DNA from: Shewanella morhuae
GTDB taxonomy: Bacteria > Pseudomonadota > Gammaproteobacteria > Enterobacterales > Shewanellaceae
Reading direction: 5' to 3'
Assembly (NCBI RefSeq): GCF_900156405.1
Contig: NZ_FTNN01000002.1
Span: forward strand, 350,547 to 414,546
Length of the DNA: 64,000 bases
The position numbers and the translations under genes are program-made. A model generated the notes under the pieces. It saw only the letters and a program-made list of their open reading frames with translations. It was not told where the DNA came from and did not search any database. This document shows, in pieces, positions 55,331-64,000 of this stretch (positions are counted from its first letter, which is position 1; every line of letters begins with the position of its first letter).

Positions 55331-58153
55331 TTACGCAAACTGACGAACTTCGCCGTCGCCTTCAATGTTTGTTACGCAGCGAGTACAGAGTGTTGGGTGG
55401 GCTTCAATGGTGCCGACCTCTTCTCTGTGGTGCCAACAACGCTCACACTTCTCTGCAGTGCTTGAAGCAACCACTAATTTCAATGATGCCAGCTCAGTTT
55501 CAACCGCTTCCGATGTCGCATTCGCTAAAGGCAAGACTTTGGCTTCAGAGGTCAATAACACAAATCTTAGCTCATCGCCGATATGGGTTAATTGCTCAGT
55601 CAAAGCTGCATCGGCAAACAAAGTCACTTCCGCTTCTAATGAACCACCGATACGTTTATCACGGCGAGCTTGTTCAATCACTTTATTGACTTCGTTACGC
55701 ACGGTTAGCAGTTGCTGCCAATAATCGTCGCTTAAGTCCGTCGCTAAAGTGACTGATTTCAAACCTTGATACCATTCTTGAGTAAAGACATAGGCTTCAC
55801 GCTCGCCAGGCAATAGTTGCCATACTTCATCGGCAGTAAAACTTAGAATTGGCGCAATCCAACGTACCATGGCCTCAGAAATTAAATACAACGCCGATTG
55901 ACAGCTGCGACGTGCATGGCCTTCTTGCTTAGCCGTGTATTGACGATCTTTGATAATGTCTAGATAGAAACTGCCTAATTCAACTGAACAGAACTGCATC
56001 AGTTTTTGCGTTACGATATGGAAGTTATATTGCTCATAGGCTTCAATAATTTCCTGCTGCAGCGCAGCAGCACGGCGCACAACCCAGCGATCTAACGCCA
56101 CCATCTCTTCAACGGCGACTAAGTCTTTAGTAGGATCGAAACCGTTTAAGTTGGCTAATAGGAAACGTGCAGTATTACGAATACGACGATAGGCATCGGC
56201 GCTGCGATTTAAGATTTCGTCAGAAACCGTCATCTCGCCGCTATAGTCTGTTGCCGCAACCCATAAACGCAGAATATCGGCGCCTAATTTGTTAGTTACC
56301 GTTTGTGGTGCAATCACGTTACCGATAGATTTTGACATCTTACGGCCTTTGCCATCGACGGTAAAACCGTGGGTAAGTACTTGCTTGTACGGTGCCTTGC
56401 CATTCATTGCAGTTGAAATCATCAAAGATGACATAAACCAGCCGCGATGTTGGTCGCTCCCTTCAAGATACAAGTCAACGCCATGTCCTTTAAATTCAGG
56501 ACGCGCGGCTACCACTGACGAGAAAGTAGACCCTGAGTCAAACCACACATCTAAGGTATCAGTTACTTTACGGTATTGATCAGCTTCATCGCCGAGTAAC
56601 TCGGCAGCATCGAGATCCCACCAAGCCTGAATGCCTTGCTGTTCAATGCGATTAGCCACACGTTCCATTAGTGACACGCTATCTGGGTGCAACTCTTCGG
56701 TTTCACGATTCACAAATAGCGTGATAGGCACACCCCAAGTACGTTGGCGTGAGATACACCAGTCAGGGCGGTTTTCAACCATTTTTTCAATTCGACTTTG
56801 GCCCCAATCAGGGATCCATTGGGTCTGTTCGATTTCTTTCAATGCTTGCGTACGCAGGCCATGGTTATCCATAGAGATGAACCATTGCGGCGTTGCACGG
56901 AAGATAATCGGAGTTTTGTGGCGCCAGCAATGTGGATAGCTATGACGATAAGCCACATGATTTAGCAAGGCGCCCTTTTCTCTCAGTAAAGCAACCACGT
57001 TATCGTTAGCTTTAAATACATGCTGACCTGCAAAAAACTCGGTATCAGGCTTGTATACACCGTTGTCACCAACAGGGTTTGCTACTTCTAAACCGTACTT
57101 TTGCCCAACCACAAAATCGTCTTGACCATGGCCTGGCGCGGTATGAACAATACCAGTACCCGCATCAGTAGTAACGTGGTCACCTAAAATAGCAGGCACA
57201 TCAAAATCTAAGAATGGGTGTTTAAAGCGAATAAGATCAAACTCTTCGCCTTTGGCTGAGCCTAGTACAATATGCTGTTCAACGTTATAACGAGTCAGGC
57301 AAGATTCAGCTAACACTTCTGCTAAAATAAGCGCTTGTGTTACGCCGTCTTTTTCAAACTCGACTAAGCTGTAATCCAGATTAGCGCTTAAAGACAAGGC
57401 GCGGTTCGCAGGTAAAGTCCAGGGTGTGGTTGTCCAAATCACCATAGAAACAGGATGTGAGTAGTTGCTTACCCCAAACTTAGCCGCAACAGCTTTGCTA
57501 TCTACGGCAACAAATGCCACATCAATAGCCGGTGATGTTTTGTCTTCGTATTCAACTTCGGCTTCAGCTAATGCAGAACCACAATCAGTACACCAATGCA
57601 CTGGCTTTACGCCTTTATGCAAATGACCGCTTTCAATGACTTTAGATAAAGAACGAACGATATTGGCTTCAGTTGAAAAATCCATTGTTAGATATGGGTT
57701 TTGCCAATCACCCAACACGCCCAAACGGATAAAATCTTCGCGTTGACCGTTGACTTGCTCTGCCGCATATTTGCGGCATTCTTCACGGAATTCTGCTGCG
57801 GTAATTTTTTGACCCGGCTTACCGACTTTTTGCTCAACTTTTAGTTCAATAGGTAAGCCGTGACAATCCCAACCTGGTACATAAGGCGCGTCAAAACCAG
57901 ACATCGTTTTTGACTTAACAATAATGTCCTTGAGGATCTTATTCACTGAGTGACCAATATGAATACTGCCATTGGCATACGGTGGGCCGTCATGCAAAAT
58001 GAAAGGAGTACGACCAATTCGGCTATCGCGGATCTGCTGATACAAACCGTCTTTTGTCCAGCGCTCTAACATCTCTGGCTCACGATTTGCCAAATTACCA
58101 CGCATCGGAAACTCTGTTTCCGGCAAATTCAAAGTAAATTTATAGTCGCTCAT
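55331..58153 (-). CDS. ileS: Isoleucyl-tRNA synthetase
   Basis: 940 residues. HIGH motif in [15 protein letters not shown] and KMSKS in [10 protein letters not shown]; editing domain with [13 protein letters not shown]; a C-terminal zinc finger [13 protein letters not shown] ... LCTRC. Upstream of lspA in the conserved ribF-ileS-lspA order. Confidence 0.95.
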   Translation of the reverse strand: MSDYKFTLNLPETEFPMRGNLANREPEMLERWTKDGLYQQIRDSRIGRTPFILHDGPPYANGSIHIGHSVNKILKDIIVKSKTMSGFDAPYVPGWDCHGLPIELKVEQKVGKPGQKITAAEFREECRKYAAEQVNGQREDFIRLGVLGDWQNPYLTMDFSTEANIVRSLSKVIESGHLHKGVKPVHWCTDCGSALAEAEVEYEDKTSPAIDVAFVAVDSKAVAAKFGVSNYSHPVSMVIWTTTPWTLPANRALSLSANLDYSLVEFEKDGVTQALILAEVLAESCLTRYNVEQHIVLGSAKGEEFDLIRFKHPFLDFDVPAILGDHVTTDAGTGIVHTAPGHGQDDFVVGQKYGLEVANPVGDNGVYKPDTEFFAGQHVFKANDNVVALLREKGALLNHVAYRHSYPHCWRHKTPIIFRATPQWFISMDNHGLRTQALKEIEQTQWIPDWGQSRIEKMVENRPDWCISRQRTWGVPITLFVNRETEELHPDSVSLMERVANRIEQQGIQAWWDLDAAELLGDEADQYRKVTDTLDVWFDSGSTFSSVVAARPEFKGHGVDLYLEGSDQHRGWFMSSLMISTAMNGKAPYKQVLTHGFTVDGKGRKMSKSIGNVIAPQTVTNKLGADILRLWVAATDYSGEMTVSDEILNRSADAYRRIRNTARFLLANLNGFDPTKDLVAVEEMVALDRWVVRRAAALQQEIIEAYEQYNFHIVTQKLMQFCSVELGSFYLDIIKDRQYTAKQEGHARRSCQSALYLISEAMVRWIAPILSFTADEVWQLLPGEREAYVFTQEWYQGLKSVTLATDLSDDYWQQLLTVRNEVNKVIEQARRDKRIGGSLEAEVTLFADAALTEQLTHIGDELRFVLLTSEAKVLPLANATSEAVETELASLKLVVASSTAEKCERCWHHREEVGTIEAHPTLCTRCVTNIEGDGEVRQFA

Positions 58154-58185
58154 TGATCCTATACCGTTAATTAAACTGATAAATT

Positions 58186-59121
58186 TTAGCCTGCATCATT
58201 ACCAAATAAAGCTCGGGCTTCATTTGCATCATTCAAAATCTGTTGTTTAAGCGCATCCAATGAGTCAAAAAGTTGTTCATCACGGAGTTTAGCTACTAAC
58301 TCGACTTCAACATGTTTGCCATAAATGTCACCTTCAAAATCAAAAAGATGCACTTCCAGCTGACACACTTGACCGTTGACTGTAGGACGAAAGCCAATAT
58401 TGGCTACGCCCTCATAAATATCGCTGTTATCCCAATAACATTTGACCGCAAACACACCGCGCACAGGCACAACATTACGCTTTAAAGCGATATTGGCAGT
58501 GGGGAAACCTATAGTGCGGCCAATTTTTTGCCCATGTGCCACACGACCACTCAAGGTAAAAGGATGACCGAGTAAGCGCCTAGCCTGCTCAAGATTACCC
58601 TTTGCCAATTGTTCACGCACAGCGGTAGAGCTTACTCTTAGCGAGCCCAGCATAAAGCTTTGAGTGCTGACCACGGTAAAGCCATATTGAATACCTGCCT
58701 GCACAAGCATGTCAAAATTACCTTTACGGCCTTGACCAAAGCAAAAATCATCGCCCACAACGAGGTATTTTACACCTAGCTTACGCACCAACAATTCTTC
58801 AATAAAATGCTCTGCTGGTTGACTCGCAAAGGCACGGTTAAAGTTAATACACACTAACCGCTCAACACCTAACTCAGCAAGCAGCATGACTTTGTCACGC
58901 AATAGACTCAGGCGAGCGGGCGCATTATTGCCGCAAAATAACTCTTGTGGCTGTGGCTCAAAGGTCATTAAAGTAGAAGGTAATCCTAATTGTCTTGCTT
59001 TACGCACTAAGTTAGCGATGACTTGCGCATGACCACGGTGAACGCCGTCAAAATTACCTATCGTCAACACGCAACCGTGATGAGATGACAAAATGTTATG
59101 TGTACCGCGGATTAATTCCAT
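58186..59121 (-). CDS. ribF: Bifunctional riboflavin kinase/FAD synthetase
   Basis: 311 residues from the ATG at 59121 ([10 protein letters not shown]); an in-frame TTG 12 bp earlier is less likely. N-terminal FMN adenylyltransferase domain ([33 protein letters not shown]) and C-terminal riboflavin kinase ([22 protein letters not shown]). Makes FMN and FAD. Confidence 0.93.
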   Translation of the reverse strand: MELIRGTHNILSSHHGCVLTIGNFDGVHRGHAQVIANLVRKARQLGLPSTLMTFEPQPQELFCGNNAPARLSLLRDKVMLLAELGVERLVCINFNRAFASQPAEHFIEELLVRKLGVKYLVVGDDFCFGQGRKGNFDMLVQAGIQYGFTVVSTQSFMLGSLRVSSTAVREQLAKGNLEQARRLLGHPFTLSGRVAHGQKIGRTIGFPTANIALKRNVVPVRGVFAVKCYWDNSDIYEGVANIGFRPTVNGQVCQLEVHLFDFEGDIYGKHVEVELVAKLRDEQLFDSLDALKQQILNDANEARALFGNDAG

Positions 59122-59186
59122 AACTTTAGACAACTGCTAAGCGCAAATCGGCTGATTATATAACAGCTAGCGATGAGAATCAGCAA

Positions 59187-60746
59187 TCAAACTCCCCGTT
59201 TAATGGACCAAGGACGAATTCCGAGCAAAAGCAACCCCAGTAAGTAACTCAAAGCCCCCACTGAAATCAAGCCAATCAAGGCTTTTGCCCGCTCAAGCAA
59301 ATGCCAGTTCAACCAAATTTGTTGCGAAGGCAAAAAGTAATATAAGACTATCACCATCAAGGCAGTAGAAACCACGGCTTTAGCAAAAAACACCATTGTC
59401 GGCTTAGAAACGCGATAAACACCGGCTAAATGCAATCCACGGTAAAGTAAGGTGGCATTAAGCAATGCTGACATAGAAGTCGCAATAGCCAGCCCAACAT
59501 AACCAAAAGGAATAGCAAACAATAAATTAAAGCCCATGTTAGTGACCATAGCGATAATGCCGTAACGCACAGGCGTTTTAGTATCTTGACGGGAGTAGTA
59601 ACCAGGAGCCAGTACTTTTATCAGCATAAAACTGAGTAAACCACTTCCATAAGCCATCAAACTATAAGAAGCCATTTCTACATCATGTATCGAAAAAGCG
59701 CCGCGCATAAATAACACCATTAACATAGGTTTTGCGAGCACAATTAAGCCCATCATCGCAGGCAAACCTAATAACAAAATCGCCTTAACTCCCCAATCCA
59801 TCGTTTTGCCAAAACCTTCACCCTCGGCATTGATATGATTTCGTGACAGTGCAGGTAAAATAACTGTGCCTATCGCAATACCAAATAACCCCAACGGGAA
59901 CTCTAATAAGCGATCGGCGTAGTAGAGCCAACTAATTGATCCCGTCATTAAAAAACTGGCGATGAAGGTATCAAACAATAAGTTTATCTGTGAAACCGAT
60001 ACACCGAATAAAGCGGGGATCATCAAAGTTCTGATTTTTACTACACCAGGGTGATGCCATCCCCAAGACGGTTTAACGAGTGCTTTTTCACGCAGCAAGA
60101 AAGGAATCTGAAATAAAAATTGGATTAATCCACCACAAAAAACCCCCCAAGCCAGTGTAATTTCCGGTTGCGTCGACGTTGGCGCATAAACGATAGCCGC
60201 GGTAATTATCGCCACATTCAGAAATACCGGGGTAAACGCTGAAACAGCAAAACGTCCACGGGTATTTAAAATTGATCCAGCTAATGCGGTAAAAGTAATA
60301 AACCATAAATATGGAAAAGTAATTTTAAGTACAACAGTTGCCAGCTCAAATTTAGCGCCATCTGGCTCATTATTAAGCCAAGCAATAAACCAACCGCCAC
60401 CAAACAAAGCTGATAATACCGGTGAGCCAATCACACCAATGAGAGTCACTATTGTAACGAGTAGGCCTAATGTTCCAGCGACCTTACTGAGTAAATCACG
60501 GGTTTCTTCAGCGGTGTGTTTTTCTTGATATTCGGTCAAAACAGGCACAAATGCCTGAGCAAAAGCCCCTTCAGCAAATAAACGGCGTAAAAAGTTAGGA
60601 ATTTTATTGGCAAAGAAAAACACGTCCGCACTGGTTCCTGCACCCATTAAATTAGCAACAACGACATCTCTAACAAGGCCTAAAACTCGTGATATCAATG
60701 TCATAGCGCTGACTATCATACCCGATCTTAATAATTTTCTACTCAA
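59187..60746 (-). CDS. murJ: Lipid II flippase MurJ
   Basis: 519 residues, about fourteen hydrophobic segments, with the MviN hallmark GMIVSAMTLISRVLGLVRD and AEGAFAQAFVPVLTEY. It exports lipid II for peptidoglycan synthesis. Divergent from rpsT. Confidence 0.94.
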   Translation of the reverse strand: MSRKLLRSGMIVSAMTLISRVLGLVRDVVVANLMGAGTSADVFFFANKIPNFLRRLFAEGAFAQAFVPVLTEYQEKHTAEETRDLLSKVAGTLGLLVTIVTLIGVIGSPVLSALFGGGWFIAWLNNEPDGAKFELATVVLKITFPYLWFITFTALAGSILNTRGRFAVSAFTPVFLNVAIITAAIVYAPTSTQPEITLAWGVFCGGLIQFLFQIPFLLREKALVKPSWGWHHPGVVKIRTLMIPALFGVSVSQINLLFDTFIASFLMTGSISWLYYADRLLEFPLGLFGIAIGTVILPALSRNHINAEGEGFGKTMDWGVKAILLLGLPAMMGLIVLAKPMLMVLFMRGAFSIHDVEMASYSLMAYGSGLLSFMLIKVLAPGYYSRQDTKTPVRYGIIAMVTNMGFNLLFAIPFGYVGLAIATSMSALLNATLLYRGLHLAGVYRVSKPTMVFFAKAVVSTALMVIVLYYFLPSQQIWLNWHLLERAKALIGLISVGALSYLLGLLLLGIRPWSIKRGV

Positions 60747-60924
60747 ACGTCCCCCAGACCTTTATCGAATTGATTAGGTGATACATCTCAAAAAATCGAT
60801 TCAGGCTCTGTCACACTGCGGTAATAGCTGCTAGAATTGCGCCACATATTACACGAGTTGGGTTGAAGATAGCCAAGGCAGGTTGGATTAATTTATCTTT
60901 ATGATGAATATTCAATCATAGTCA

Positions 60925-60953
60925 TTGACAAAGTGACTAAATGCAGGCATATT
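60925..60953 (+). promoter_or_regulatory. Sigma-70 promoter of rpsT
   Basis: TTGACA at 60925-60930, a 17-bp spacer and CATATT at 60948-60953, about 45 bp before the rpsT start. Consensus -35 and near-consensus -10. Confidence 0.7.
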
Positions 60954-60998
60954 CCTCGGCCTTTAAAAGTATCAAATCCAGTTTTTAGGAGTTGCACC

Positions 60999-61265
60999 TT
61001 GGCTAATAGCAAGTCTGCAAAGAAGCGCGCGCTTCAATCTGAAAAGCGTCGTCAGCATAACGCCAGCCGTCGCTCAATGTTACGTACATACGTTAAAAAA
61101 GTAATCGCTGCAATTAAAGCAGGCGATCACAAAGCAGCAACAGAAGCTTTTGCTGTTGCACAACCAATCGTTGACCGTATGGCGACTAAAGGTCTTATTC
61201 ATAAGAATAAAGCTGGTCGTCAGAAGGCTCGTTTGAATGCTAAGATCAAAGCAATCGCTGCTTAA
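60999..61265 (+). CDS. rpsT: Ribosomal protein S20
   Basis: 88 residues, [20 protein letters not shown], the standard S20. The start codon is TTG at 60999, preceded by TAGGAG; E. coli rpsT likewise starts with UUG. The longer in-frame ATG upstream runs through the promoter and is not real. S20 autoregulates its own translation in E. coli, for which the weak start codon matters. Confidence 0.95.
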   Translation: MANSKSAKKRALQSEKRRQHNASRRSMLRTYVKKVIAAIKAGDHKAATEAFAVAQPIVDRMATKGLIHKNKAGRQKARLNAKIKAIAA

Positions 61266-61282
61266 TCTACTAATAGCAAATG

Positions 61283-61310
61283 AAAAAAACCGGCAATTGC
61301 CGGTTTTTTT
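61283..61310 (+). terminator. Terminator after rpsT
   Basis: AAAAAAACCGGCAA/TTGCCGGTTTTTTT, perfect stem, 17 bp after the stop codon. Confidence 0.9.
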
Positions 61311-61326
61311 ATTTCTAAAATTTTAC

Positions 61327-61623
61327 TTAGTGACAGTAAATATTATTTAGTAAGTGGATCATCTCCCGCACTTCATCACTTTTAAGCGAATAAAATACTG
61401 TTTGCGCTTCTTTGCGTGTGGTGACCAAATTATCTTTACGTAACCAAGCAAGGTGTTGTGATAGCGCTGATTGACTTAAGCCTAATTTCTTATTCATTTC
61501 GCCAACGCACATTTCTCCTTCATTTAATAAATAACAAAGAATAAATAAACGGCGTTCATTTGCCAGAGCCTTTAAAAGTACTACAGCGTGATCGGCTCGC
61601 TCCTGCATTAATTCAATATTCAT
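61327..61623 (-). CDS. ArsR-family regulator, HlyU/BigR-like
   Basis: 98 residues, a winged helix (LSQSALSQHLAWLRKDNLV, residues about 49-67). Cys at 30, 39 and 97; the 39/97 pair (MCVGE ... IYC) resembles the redox/sulfide-sensing cysteines of HlyU and related regulators rather than a metal site. Sequence KEAQTVFYSLKS is typical of HlyU. Target unknown; the divergent M28 peptidase gene may be one. Confidence 0.78.
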   Translation of the reverse strand: MNIELMQERADHAVVLLKALANERRLFILCYLLNEGEMCVGEMNKKLGLSQSALSQHLAWLRKDNLVTTRKEAQTVFYSLKSDEVREMIHLLNNIYCH

Positions 61624-61660
61624 TACGCACTTTATCTCCTAAAACTAACCCCTGTCCTAA

Positions 61661-61683
61661 TATAGCGTTGCCTAACGGATATA
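61661..61683. promoter_or_regulatory. Imperfect palindrome between the HlyU-like regulator and the M28 peptidase
   Basis: TATAGCGTT and AACGGATATA flank a short centre, an AT-rich imperfect palindrome in the divergent promoter region. It could be the regulator's operator; weak evidence. Confidence 0.3.
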
Positions 61684-61759
61684 GTCGGGACATAAAGCAC
61701 ACTTTTTGCTAGATTGTTTTTAAAAATGGGACATGCTTAATAAAAACAAAGGAAATCTA

Positions 61760-63166
61760 ATGAAGCCCTATCAAACGACACTACTTTCAAGCCTTTTAAT
61801 CACCAGTTTAAGTGCCTGTCAGACCCAAGTAAAAACTTCTCCCACCACTGACGTCGTTAAATTACAGCAAGCGGCACTGTCTTCTCAATTAGGCTACGAT
61901 TTAGTCGAATCTCTTACTGTTGAAGTTGGTCCAAGACTAGCCGGAAGTCCAAAAGATATTATCGCGGTAAATTGGGCGATGAATAAGCTGACAAGTCTTG
62001 GATTTGATCGTGTTTATAAAGAACCGGTACAAGTTCCTATTTGGGAGCGAGGTGAAGCCAACGCCAGAATAATAGCCCCTGTTGAACAGCCACTGGTCAT
62101 CACTGCGCTAGGTGGAAGCATTGCGACCCCTAGTAGTGGAATACAAGCTCAAATAGCACGTTTTGATAGCTTAGAAGCACTTCAGCAAGCTAGGCCTGAA
62201 ATGGTCGAAGGTAAGATTGCCTTTATTGATCAGAAAACAGAACGCCATATAACTGGTGAAGGTTATGGTAAAAGTGTCGGCGGACGCTCAAAGGGCGCAG
62301 TTGTTGCTGCACAAAAAGGGGCTGTAGCTATCGTTATTCGCTCCATAGGCACAGATCATGACCGCATGGCTCATACTGGCGTCATGCGCTATCAAGATGG
62401 CGTTCCCCAGATCCCTGCTGCTGCCATGTCCAATCCTGATGCTGATTTAGTTAATGCACTGCTAAAGCGTGATCCTAATGCAATACTTGAATTATATATG
62501 TCACCAAAAAACTTAGGCTTTAATACTTCTTATAATGTGATTGCTGAAGTAACGGGTAGCAGTAAACCCAATGAAATCGTACTCATTAGTGCGCACTTAG
62601 ATTCGTGGGATGAAGGTACGGGTGCTATTGATGATGGCGCAGGAGTTGCTATTGTAACGGCGGCAGCTAAACATATCCAAGATTTACCCATAAAACCAGC
62701 GCGCACAGTAAGAGTCGTGTTATATGCCGCTGAAGAGATCGGGCTTATGGGCGGTAAAGCCTATGCGAAGGCGCACAAAGCCGAATTGCCATTGCACTAT
62801 ATTGCTGCTGAATCTGATTTTGGTGCAGGCCGAATTTATCAAATCGATACCAAGGTTAACGAGAGCGCATTTGCAGCGGTACAAAAAGCACTGAGTCCAA
62901 TGTCATTCAATGGTGTTGTATTGGGCAATAACCAAGCTTCTGGTGGGCCTGATGTGTCTATGCTGCCCGCTTTAGGTGTACCCGTTGCCTCACTGAGACA
63001 AGATGGTCACGATTACTTCGATTACCATCACACGCCAAATGATACTTTAGATAAAATAGATCCCGCAGCGTTAGCTCAAAACGTTGCAGCTTATGCACAA
63101 TTTGCTTATATCATGGCAAATTCAACCACAACGCTAACCCCCTTGATTGTTTCATCTACAAAGTAG
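61760..63166 (+). CDS. M28-family zinc aminopeptidase, lipoprotein
   Basis: 468 residues from the ATG at 61760, preceded by AAGGAAA; an ATG 27 bp upstream lacks a ribosome site. Lipoprotein signal peptide with LSAC. A protease-associated insert (about 105-230) precedes the M28 domain, whose zinc ligands lie in SAHLDSWDEGTGAIDDGAG, YAAEEIGLMGG, ESDFGAG and FDYHHTPNDTLD. Resembles secreted carboxypeptidase Q/aminopeptidase-type M28 enzymes. Removes N- or C-terminal residues from peptides in the periplasm; exact specificity unknown. Confidence 0.87.
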   Translation: MKPYQTTLLSSLLITSLSACQTQVKTSPTTDVVKLQQAALSSQLGYDLVESLTVEVGPRLAGSPKDIIAVNWAMNKLTSLGFDRVYKEPVQVPIWERGEANARIIAPVEQPLVITALGGSIATPSSGIQAQIARFDSLEALQQARPEMVEGKIAFIDQKTERHITGEGYGKSVGGRSKGAVVAAQKGAVAIVIRSIGTDHDRMAHTGVMRYQDGVPQIPAAAMSNPDADLVNALLKRDPNAILELYMSPKNLGFNTSYNVIAEVTGSSKPNEIVLISAHLDSWDEGTGAIDDGAGVAIVTAAAKHIQDLPIKPARTVRVVLYAAEEIGLMGGKAYAKAHKAELPLHYIAAESDFGAGRIYQIDTKVNESAFAAVQKALSPMSFNGVVLGNNQASGGPDVSMLPALGVPVASLRQDGHDYFDYHHTPNDTLDKIDPAALAQNVAAYAQFAYIMANSTTTLTPLIVSSTK

Positions 63167-63175
63167 CGCTAATGA

Positions 63176-63203
63176 GCAGAGAACAGCATTTGCTGTTCTC
63201 TGC
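63176..63203. terminator. Long perfect hairpin between the M28 peptidase and yaaA
   Basis: 13-bp perfect arms GCAGAGAACAGCA/TGCTGTTCTCTGC with a 2-nt loop between convergent genes. No uninterrupted T-run follows, so it is probably a factor-assisted or stability element rather than a canonical terminator. Confidence 0.55.
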
Positions 63204-63228
63204 AAATACGCATCATTTTGATATTCTG

Positions 63229-64000
63229 CTATTGCTCAGCACGTAGAAATGTAGGTGTGGCTGGCGAACTTTGCTCTTCACTATAATAATAACCCGCAAC
63301 ATTAAATGCTTTTAGCCCAGCTAAACTATTAACTTGATTCTGAATAAGATATCTCGCCATCATGCCGCGAGCACGTTTAGCAAAAAAACTGATCACTTTA
63401 TACTGACCCTTTTTACAATCTTTAAAGACAGGCGTAATTAATTGCCCTTGAAGCTTTTTAACTTTTATTGCCTTGAAATATTCATTAGAAGCAAGGTTAA
63501 CAATAATGTCGTCTTCGTGTTCTACGAGTGTTTTATTCACAGCTTCAGTTAATGTGTTACCCCAAAACTCATAGAGGTTTTTACCTTTAGGATTAGCCAA
63601 CGCTGTGCCCATTTCTAAGCGGTAAGGTAAAATCAAATCGAGTGGCCGCAATAAGCCATAAAGGCCCGATAAAATACGTAACTGTGATTGCGTTTGAGTT
63701 ATCTCAGTTTCAGATAAAGTATCGGCATCAAACCCCGTGTACACATCCCCTCTAAAAGCAAAAATAGCTTGCTTGGCATTGTCTAAATTCAAGTTTGGCT
63801 GCCATTGTCCAAAACGAGCCGCATTTAAACCCGCAATTTTATCACTTACCTTCATTAGAGTGGCAATATCGGCAGGCGTTAGTTGTTGGCAGACTTGGAT
63901 CAACTCCTGACTAGACGTTAAAAAGTCAGATTGTGAGTGCTCTTTGGTTAAAGGTGGCTGTTCAAAATCTAGGGTTTTCGCAGGTGAAACTAATATCAAC
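63229..64000 (-). CDS. yaaA: Peroxide stress protein YaaA, start cut by the window edge
   Basis: YaaA/DUF328 family: [22 protein letters not shown]-like [49 protein letters not shown] and [12 protein letters not shown]. The frame runs to the last base; the first codon visible is TTG. E. coli YaaA starts MLILISPAK, so the true ATG probably straddles the window edge and only the initial Met is missing. In E. coli YaaA lowers intracellular iron and protects DNA under peroxide stress. Confidence 0.93.
   Translation of the reverse strand, partial: LILVSPAKTLDFEQPPLTKEHSQSDFLTSSQELIQVCQQLTPADIATLMKVSDKIAGLNAARFGQWQPNLNLDNAKQAIFAFRGDVYTGFDADTLSETEITQTQSQLRILSGLYGLLRPLDLILPYRLEMGTALANPKGKNLYEFWGNTLTEAVNKTLVEHEDDIIVNLASNEYFKAIKVKKLQGQLITPVFKDCKKGQYKVISFFAKRARGMMARYLIQNQVNSLAGLKAFNVAGYYYSEEQSSPATPTFLRAEQ

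Noticed and set aside
60933..60998. 22-residue N-terminal extension of S20 from an upstream ATG
   Set aside because: The extension overlaps the promoter -10 region and S20 is a highly conserved 88-residue protein starting at the UUG.

Overview
The window looks like chromosome of a Shewanella-type gammaproteobacterium. This rests on the gene content and order: a complete N-acetylglucosamine (nag) regulon with a LacI-type NagR and the non-homologous NagB-II and NagK enzymes, TapY2 inside a type IV minor-pilin locus, the pairs ispH-fkpB-lspA-ileS-ribF-murJ and rpsT with a UUG start, and typical moderate-GC codon use. Both window edges cut genes (a POT-family peptide transporter on the left, yaaA on the right). 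I see no rRNA, tRNA, CRISPR, transposase or integrase gene.

Layout. 1-2.0 kb: end of a peptide transporter and a luciferase-like monooxygenase. 2.1-15.8 kb: a putrescine utilisation block. potFGHI imports putrescine, puuA glutamylates it, two PuuB-type oxidases (one at each end) and puuC oxidise it, puuD releases GABA, and gabT-gabD take GABA to succinate; puuR is the local repressor. 16-18 kb: a DUF2937 membrane protein, a 3-mercaptopyruvate sulfurtransferase and an RlpA-like lipoprotein. 18.1-20.6 kb: a gene-poor patch with nested palindromes, tandem degenerate repeats and two orphan genes separated by a sequence resembling a Vibrio VCR-type integron attC site. 20.7-25.8 kb: puuC, divergent from an omega-amino-acid aminotransferase, mmsA and a cupin (a beta-alanine/omega-amino-acid branch). 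26-43.6 kb: a TorF-like porin, then the chitin-sugar regulon: nagP, nagX, nagA, nagB-II, nagK, a GH20 hexosaminidase lipoprotein, a chemoreceptor translationally coupled to a periplasmic binding protein, a TonB-dependent receptor broken by a one-base frameshift, and nagR. 43.6-45.6 kb: type II NADH dehydrogenase and a P-II protein. 45.8-53.2 kb: type IV pilus minor pilins with PilY1 and TapY2. 53.4-61.3 kb: isoprenoid, lipoprotein, tRNA-charging, flavin, murein-flippase and ribosomal housekeeping genes. 61.3 kb to the end: a HlyU-like ArsR regulator, an M28 peptidase lipoprotein and yaaA.

Regulation visible in the sequence. Near-identical 18-bp palindromes (AATGACAACGCTGTCATT type) lie before nagP, before nagK, upstream of the binding-protein/chemoreceptor/hexosaminidase operon and before the TonB receptor; these are the expected NagR operators. 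Copies of an ATAATGAACA element lie before puuD-puuA, before puuB-gabD-gabT and in the shared puuC/aminotransferase promoter; these are the expected PuuR operators. The most unusual observations are a NagR operator followed within 200 bp by two terminator-like hairpins before the gene it should control (an attenuated leader or a small RNA), the VCR-like attC remnant with its cassette-like genes, and the frameshifted receptor.
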